Shown: piece after piece, positions 16,629 through 20,619 of the stretch
How the letters are laid out: every line of letters starts with the position of its first letter
Position numbering within the stretch: position 1 is the first letter of the stretch
Assembly (NCBI GenBank): GCA_032718475.1
Contig: JAUCBJ010006923.1
Coordinates: 1 to 20,619 of the forward strand
Reading direction: 5' to 3'
DNA length: 20,619 bases
Source: Nemertoderma westbladi
Lineage: Eukaryota; Xenacoelomorpha; Nemertodermatida; Nemertodermatidae
Program-made: the position numbers and the translations under genes
Notes under the pieces: generated by a model
Seen by the model: the letters and a program-made list of their open reading frames with translations, nothing else
Told to the model about the DNA's origin: nothing
Database searches by the model: none

Positions 16629-17206
16629 CTGATCAGAGTATTAGAGAGGATAGAGAGAGAGAGAGGGCGGGTAAACGGATGTTGGATGATATGCATACCC
16701 GGTTGAGGGGGTTAATGCAATATCAGGCGAAGGAAATTAGAAGCCGATTAGAACTGGCAACAATGGGTTTATCAGAGAGCAAGGCTGGTTCGGGAAGTAT
16801 TTATGAGGAACCAGGGGTGATAGAAACCTTTGTTAATACCCCACTTACAGGTACCGGACGACAGACTCAGGACTGCTGTGACCAGATGGATGGGGGGGGG
16901 GGGGGGGGGGGTAATGACAATACGTTCAATGAGAACATTAATATTAATAGTACTGTACTAGATAACCCTAATAATAATGAAACATTTCTTGCAGGAAATA
17001 ATATTTTGATTAATAATAATGTAAATATTGGTACGCTAAATAATGAGAATAACTTAAATAATAATGTTATAAATAATCCCAGTGAAATTAATCAAAATAA
17101 TGCAAGTAATAATATAACAAATCAGCAGGGTGAGGCTAGTGGCGGTATAATTAATACAAATGTTGGGGAAACAGGTAATTCGCCTAGCGGGGGCCTACAA
17201 GGCTGA
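16559..17206 (+). pseudogene. BEL/Pao Gag continuation in a second frame, Asn-rich tail
   Basis: This frame opens after TGA at 16556-16558 and overlaps the previous frame to 16628, so a frameshift lies in that overlap. It continues the coiled coil (KAERIAREAEL, then REDRERERAGKRML) and then LRGLMQYQAKEIRSRLELA. A 20-base G run at 16892-16911 encodes a Gly stretch. A strongly Asn-rich AT-rich tail follows (about residues 90-160 counted from 16679), ending at TGA 17204-17206. The coding part is AG-rich before the G run and AT-rich after it. Confidence 0.7.
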
Positions 17207-17815
17207 GCGGTTGCGCAAAGAGAGACGCAGGCGAATTAACCCAGGGAGAATATAAGTAATGTGTCGACTGGAGGGGAACATGGGCATGCGGGCGAAAGGG
17301 GTGAAGTGAGAAGTGACGGGGGGGGGGGGGGGGCTATGGGCACCACACCGCAACCAGTTAGAGGCGAAAGGGGCGAAGTGAGAAGTGACGGGTGGGGGGG
17401 AGCTACGGGCACCCCACCGCAACCAGTTAGAGGCGAAAGGGGTGAAGTGAGAAGTGACGGGTGGGGGGAGGCTATGGGCACCCCACTGCAACCAGTTAGA
17501 GGCGAAAGGGGCGAAATGACGGGTGGGGGGGGGGGGCTACGGGCACCCCACCGCAATCAGTTAGTGACGGGAGGGGGGGGGCAACAGAAGCCCCATGGAC
17601 ATCTGTGGGAAATGCGCGCAGTGGGATAAGTGAACCGTGGCACCCGACAATGGAGGATAGTAGAAGGACAACGAATATCCTCAAGGCCCTACAACCGGCA
17701 GAGGGAGGGACGTTGGTGCCGTAAGCGGCCAAAGGAGAAAATGTCGAGCCCACTCGGAAGATGGAAGGAGAACAGTAGAGTTCATCCGGGAGGTCGATAT
17801 GAGACCTCATGAAGG
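17207..17815 (+). pseudogene. Gag repeat region with in-frame stops
   Basis: The same frame as the preceding segment continues with stops at about 17237, 17627-17629 and 17813-17815. It contains the 69-bp coding repeats (next entry). After them come RQWRIVEGQRISSRPYNR and a segment ending GRYETS. I see no domain here. The frame is lost within the fourth repeat through a G-run length change. Confidence 0.5.
17291..17581 (+). repeat. About four tandem 69-72-bp repeats with G-runs
   Basis: Units start GGCGAAAGGGG at 17291, 17363, 17432 and 17501. The spacings 72, 69 and 69 are all multiples of three although the internal G-run length varies, so the encoded unit (about GERGEVRSDGWGGATGTPPQ plus PVR) stays in frame until the fourth copy. 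A partial copy ends near 17581. G-runs lie at 17318-17333 (16), 17525-17536 (12) and 17573-17581 (9). Confidence 0.9.
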
Positions 17816-18610
17816 AGGACATAATGCCGGCATAATGCGAGGCATCGAGACCAGACGGACAGCGAACCGTCGATAGTCGATCTAGAGGGGGAGAGCCGGT
17901 GGGGTCGTACTTCGGAAGATTGCCATCGCCCCGGAGAAACACAACCTGGCGAAATATATCATATACCGGGTGAGGGGTACAGAGTGTACCGAGAGGTACG
18001 AGGAGGAAGACAGAGGAAGGGATCGGAGGGAAACTTCCCATCGGAACGTAACTGCGGATCGATGATATGGTAGTCGCGGGGAGGAGTTCTCGGAATATTC
18101 GAGAAGATTAAACTTCGATCCGGAGGAACACAGGCAGACTGCAGGACATACTGTAGGTCTTACTGCACATACTATAGGCCATGCTGGGAGAGATAATGTA
18201 GGTGATAGGGTGGCGTGAATGCCGGGATTGGACCCGGGAGTTGCGGCTTACATACCGGTGAGTAGGCAAGAACCTGCTAGGCCTATACCGGTACCTGCAC
18301 ACCAGTATGACTATAATATGCAGGGATATAATAGATACCCAGGGGAAGGCGGGGGGGGGGGTATTGCAGATAGGAGTATGGGCCTCAATATAATGACATC
18401 TACCCTAGTGCCAAATATAACATCAGTGGGGGGGGGGGGGGGGGGGCAGGGTGACATTACCCCATTACCGTATCCGCAATACACACAACCAAACCCCCCT
18501 CAGATCCAAATAGATCGTGTGACACAGAGATATGGAGGGGACCGCTACCCCTAATGATATATCCCACTAAGGGAAAGTCAATGAACCCAAGAGGCGAAGC
18601 ATAACCAATA
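17816..18610 (+). pseudogene. Gag linker relic with Gly tracts
   Basis: No frame is intact from 17816 to about 18065. From 18066 one frame runs to 18552-18554 with a single TGA at 18216-18218. It encodes EEFSEYSRRLNFDPEEHRQ and, after the stop, a Pro/Tyr/Gly-rich stretch with RPIPVPAHQYDYNMQGYNRY. G-runs at 18351-18361 and 18428-18446 encode Gly tracts. It links the coiled-coil part to the DUF1759 segment and looks like a disordered Gag linker. The next segment is in another frame, so a further shift lies between 18554 and 18611. Confidence 0.5.
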
Positions 18611-18938
18611 TTGAAGGAGCCTGCATCCCTACTGTCGAGTGCGCTGGAAGTTCAAGCGATGGGAATGGCAACACTCATCAACGTGCTGAAAACTAGAATT
18701 GAGCTGCCACCCTTGGAGCCTTTCAAGTTTGATGGTAGCAAGCCAGAAGAATATCTACAGTTCCGGAGGATGTACAGCAACGAGATTTTGACGAAAAATC
18801 TCACACAGGTGGAGTGCCTTAAATACCTACAAGTCTATACAGGGGGGCCAGCCTACGGCACCGTGAGGCAATACCAAGGTATTGAAGGAGGATTCACGAC
18901 TGCGTGGAGAGCCCTGGACAGGGAATTTGGCCATCCTG
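18611..18938 (+). pseudogene. BEL/Pao Gag DUF1759 domain, truncated
   Basis: The segment from IELPPLEPFKFDGSKPEEY through YLQVYTGGPAYGTV to TTAWRALDREFGHP follows the DUF1759 pattern of BEL/Pao Gag: a Pro-Leu-Phe-Asp-Gly entry, a helical middle, and a closing Leu-x-x-x-Phe-Gly-x-Pro. Homology stops at HP, near 18938. The frame runs on to TAA at 19037 through unrelated palindromic sequence. No ATG defines the start; the domain is an internal part of Gag. Confidence 0.82.
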
Positions 18939-19039
18939 CAACCGACAGGGGAATAACATCAGGCGGACTGCCGCCTGATGGCGGCAGTCCGCCAAGATCC
19001 GGGCCAAGATCAGGCGGAGGGTGCCGGGATCCATACTAA
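18939..19039 (+). repeat. Deletion junction with a perfect 14-bp-stem palindrome
   Basis: GGCGGACTGCCGCC (18962-18975) and GGCGGCAGTCCGCC (18980-18993) are exact inverted copies around the loop TGAT. ATCAGGCGGA occurs at 18958-18967 and again directly repeated at 19009-19018. The GC-rich block replaces the Gag zinc knuckles, protease and RT expected here. Confidence 0.85.
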
Positions 19040-19816
19040 ATGAGGCTATGTGTCATACATGTGAGGATTTACAATCCGCTAGGTCTAGCTTCCCCGTTGT
19101 TAGTCACAGGGAAACAAATATTGAAGAAGGTCTACAAGATCAAAGATGACTGGGACGAGGAAGTCCCAGTGGAGATAAGCAAACAGTGGGAGAAATGGAC
19201 AGGGAGCCTCAAAAAAATGGAGACTTATAGTATGCCACGTGTATACTTCCCGGATGGGGACATGACCGATTTAGAACTACATATGTTCTCCAATGCATCC
19301 CTGGAAGCATATGGTGTGGCACTTTATTTGATACAGCGGAAGGGGACTCCTAAGCCCAGGCTTGCGTTTAGTAAAGCGAGGTTGACACCACCCGATTCAG
19401 CATCAGTGCCCAAACTCGAGCTAACGGCTGCGAGACTAGGAGTCAGAGCGACAGCACACTTGGTGGACACGATACCAGGTATAGTAGAGATACACTACTG
19501 GACAGATTCCATGGTAGTGTTGGGATGGTTGCATAACGAGAAGACGCGTTATCCCATATTTGTGGCGAATAGAGTGGATGAGAAAAGAGCAACAACAGAC
19601 TTGGAGAAGTGGCACTACTGCCCAACTGACGACAATCCAGCGGATCTGCTATCAAGGGGCATTGTACACCACGCTTTCTCGAGGAAGCAGGAGTTGTGGC
19701 TGCATGGCCCGCACTTCCTGAACGACAGGTCAAAGTGGCCGCCGATGAGGAAGGTAGATACAAGTATAGAGGAAGAGGTAGTGGAGGATGAGAGTGGGGA
19801 AACAGAAGGGGAATAA
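19040..19816 (+). pseudogene. BEL/Pao Pol segment after RT, with RNase H (catalytic Asp changed)
   Basis: RIYNPLGLASPLLVTGKQI (9-27) and SMPRVYF (64-70) match the Pao-specific segment that follows RT (the Pfam family named Pao retrotransposon peptidase). RNase H follows: ELHMFSNASLEAYG has Asn 85 where FCDAS-type motifs have the first catalytic Asp, E127 is in PKLELTAARLG, D156 in YWTDSMVVLGW, and D202 in DNPADLLSRG. The codon at 19292-19294 is AAT, one transition away from an Asp codon. The frame ends at TAA 19814-19816, but homologous sequence continues in the same frame beyond it. RNase H would remove template RNA; this copy is predicted inactive. Confidence 0.88.
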
Positions 19817-20619
19817 ATATTTAGTCAGCTAGTGAGGGAGGTTAAGGAGGCGCCACCACGATCTAAGGCGATAGAGTCGTGCGATAACCCAACGGACAGG
19901 CTGCTCAGTTACAGCTCAAGCTGGTACAAGACGAAGAAGCTAGTAGCATTTTTGAGGGCCTACGGAGAATTCCTTAGGGGAACTGGTAAAGACACCAACA
20001 CGAGACCCACCATCGATCTGGAAGGAGCGGCTAAAGCCGTGATACGATACGAACAAAGGAATGGATATGGAGACTAAGTAGACCGCATCAGCAAACAACA
20101 ACGCCTTTGTCAAGACAGCGAGCTCAACGTGCTGTCACCACAATTAGATAAGGATGGGATCCTGGTCATGAACTCCAGCGTGGTGAACAACATCAGCCCC
20201 ATAATCCCACCAAAGCCAATAATAATCCCCAACAAGTCACCAATAGTCCACCAGATCATATGAGACACCCATAAGTCCATACTACACGGGGGTACCAACC
20301 AGACCCTAACGGAGATTCGAAAGATATTCTGGGTAATCCAGCTCAGGAAGATGGTGAGGGCGGTAGTGGGGCAATGCCAGACGTGCCGACGGATGAAGAA
20401 GGAGAGGGCCGTACAGGAGATGGCACCATTGCCGACCAACAGGGTGAGGCATCATGACCCACCGTTCACACACTGCAGCGTGGACATGTTCGGGCCGATT
20501 AAAATAAAGATGATGCGGCATACGGAGAAATGTTACGCATTATCTTCATCTGCAATAATACAAGGGCAGTGGGGATAGAACTAGCTCAGGACGCCACGGC
20601 GTCGGCATTTATTAATGCA
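19817..20619 (+). pseudogene. BEL/Pao integrase, zinc-binding domain and start of core, partial
   Basis: The frame continues from the RNase H segment with stops at 20075-20077 and 20261-20263. SSSWYKTKKLVAFLRAYGEF and the following helix match the linker before BEL/Pao integrase. The zinc domain has HQII before the second stop, HGGTNQTLTEIRKIFW after it, and CQTCRR (HHCC type). The first catalytic Asp is in HCSVDMFGPI. Near 20530 similarity passes to another frame, where NNTRAVGIELAQDATASAF matches the next part of the core. The window ends before the second Asp and the Glu. Confidence 0.82.

Larger units (their letters stand above)
15399..20619 (+). mobile_element. Decayed BEL/Pao LTR retrotransposon, cut by window edge
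   Basis: It has a long Gag with a charged coiled coil, a DUF1759 (BEL/Pao Gag) domain, then the Pao-type segment with RNase H, then integrase. That order and those domains identify BEL/Pao. CCHC knuckles, protease and the RT palm are missing between 18938 and 19040. Coding segments lie in several frames (15399-16628, 16559-17815, 18066-18554, 18611-20540, then a shifted frame to the edge) with many stops. It cannot be autonomous. Several G-homopolymers of 9-20 bases are scattered through Gag. Confidence 0.9.

Noticed and set aside
17195-18041. Pro/Ser-rich minus-strand open frames
   Set aside because: They are the antisense of G-runs and the 69-bp repeats.

Overview
The window looks like intergenic DNA from an animal nuclear genome, most likely an invertebrate. 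The evidence is AT-rich non-coding sequence with microsatellites, two tandem-repeat arrays, a dispersed MITE-like repeat, a complete Ty3/gypsy-type LTR retrotransposon and a decayed BEL/Pao retrotransposon. BEL/Pao elements are known only from metazoans. I see no intact host gene, no tRNA or rRNA gene and nothing prokaryotic. The species cannot be named from this sequence.

Layout. 1-823: a 31-bp tandem array that runs off the left edge; each unit can fold into a hairpin. 1110-1363: one copy (minus) of a MITE-like repeat. 1369-1427: an imperfect palindrome. 1476-1785: a segment bounded by 22-bp perfect inverted repeats, containing a decayed hammerhead-ribozyme-like motif on the minus strand. 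2439-2619: a 10-bp T-rich tandem array. 3749-8599: a complete gypsy element on the minus strand with 116-bp LTRs, a 5-bp target duplication, a primer-binding site abutting the LTR, and a Gag-PR-RT-RNase H-INT coding region broken by two +1 shifts at short homopolymers inside integrase. 8605-13978: AT-rich sequence with a CTGT-rich patch, an AT-rich patch, a compound fold-back and a small fragment of the MITE family. 13979-14252: a second MITE copy, on the plus strand. 14575-15048: an unidentified coding-like relic with one internal stop. 15399-20619: a BEL/Pao element on the plus strand, full of stops and frameshifts, running off the right edge inside integrase.

The two retroelements differ in state. 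The gypsy copy has LTRs that differ at three sites, an exact target duplication and long open frames, so it is fairly young; its only obvious coding lesions are two single-base expansions. The BEL/Pao copy has lost everything between its Gag (DUF1759) domain and the segment after RT, and a perfect 14-bp-stem palindrome sits at that junction. It also carries several stops, poly-G tracts and an Asp-to-Asn change at a predicted RNase H catalytic position. It could move only if another element supplied the missing functions.

Nothing here is a confident new system. The items most worth a second look are the hammerhead-like motif inside the inverted-repeat segment, the orphan coding relic upstream of the BEL/Pao element, the palindrome at the BEL/Pao deletion junction, and the Glu-for-Asp change in the gypsy RT active site.
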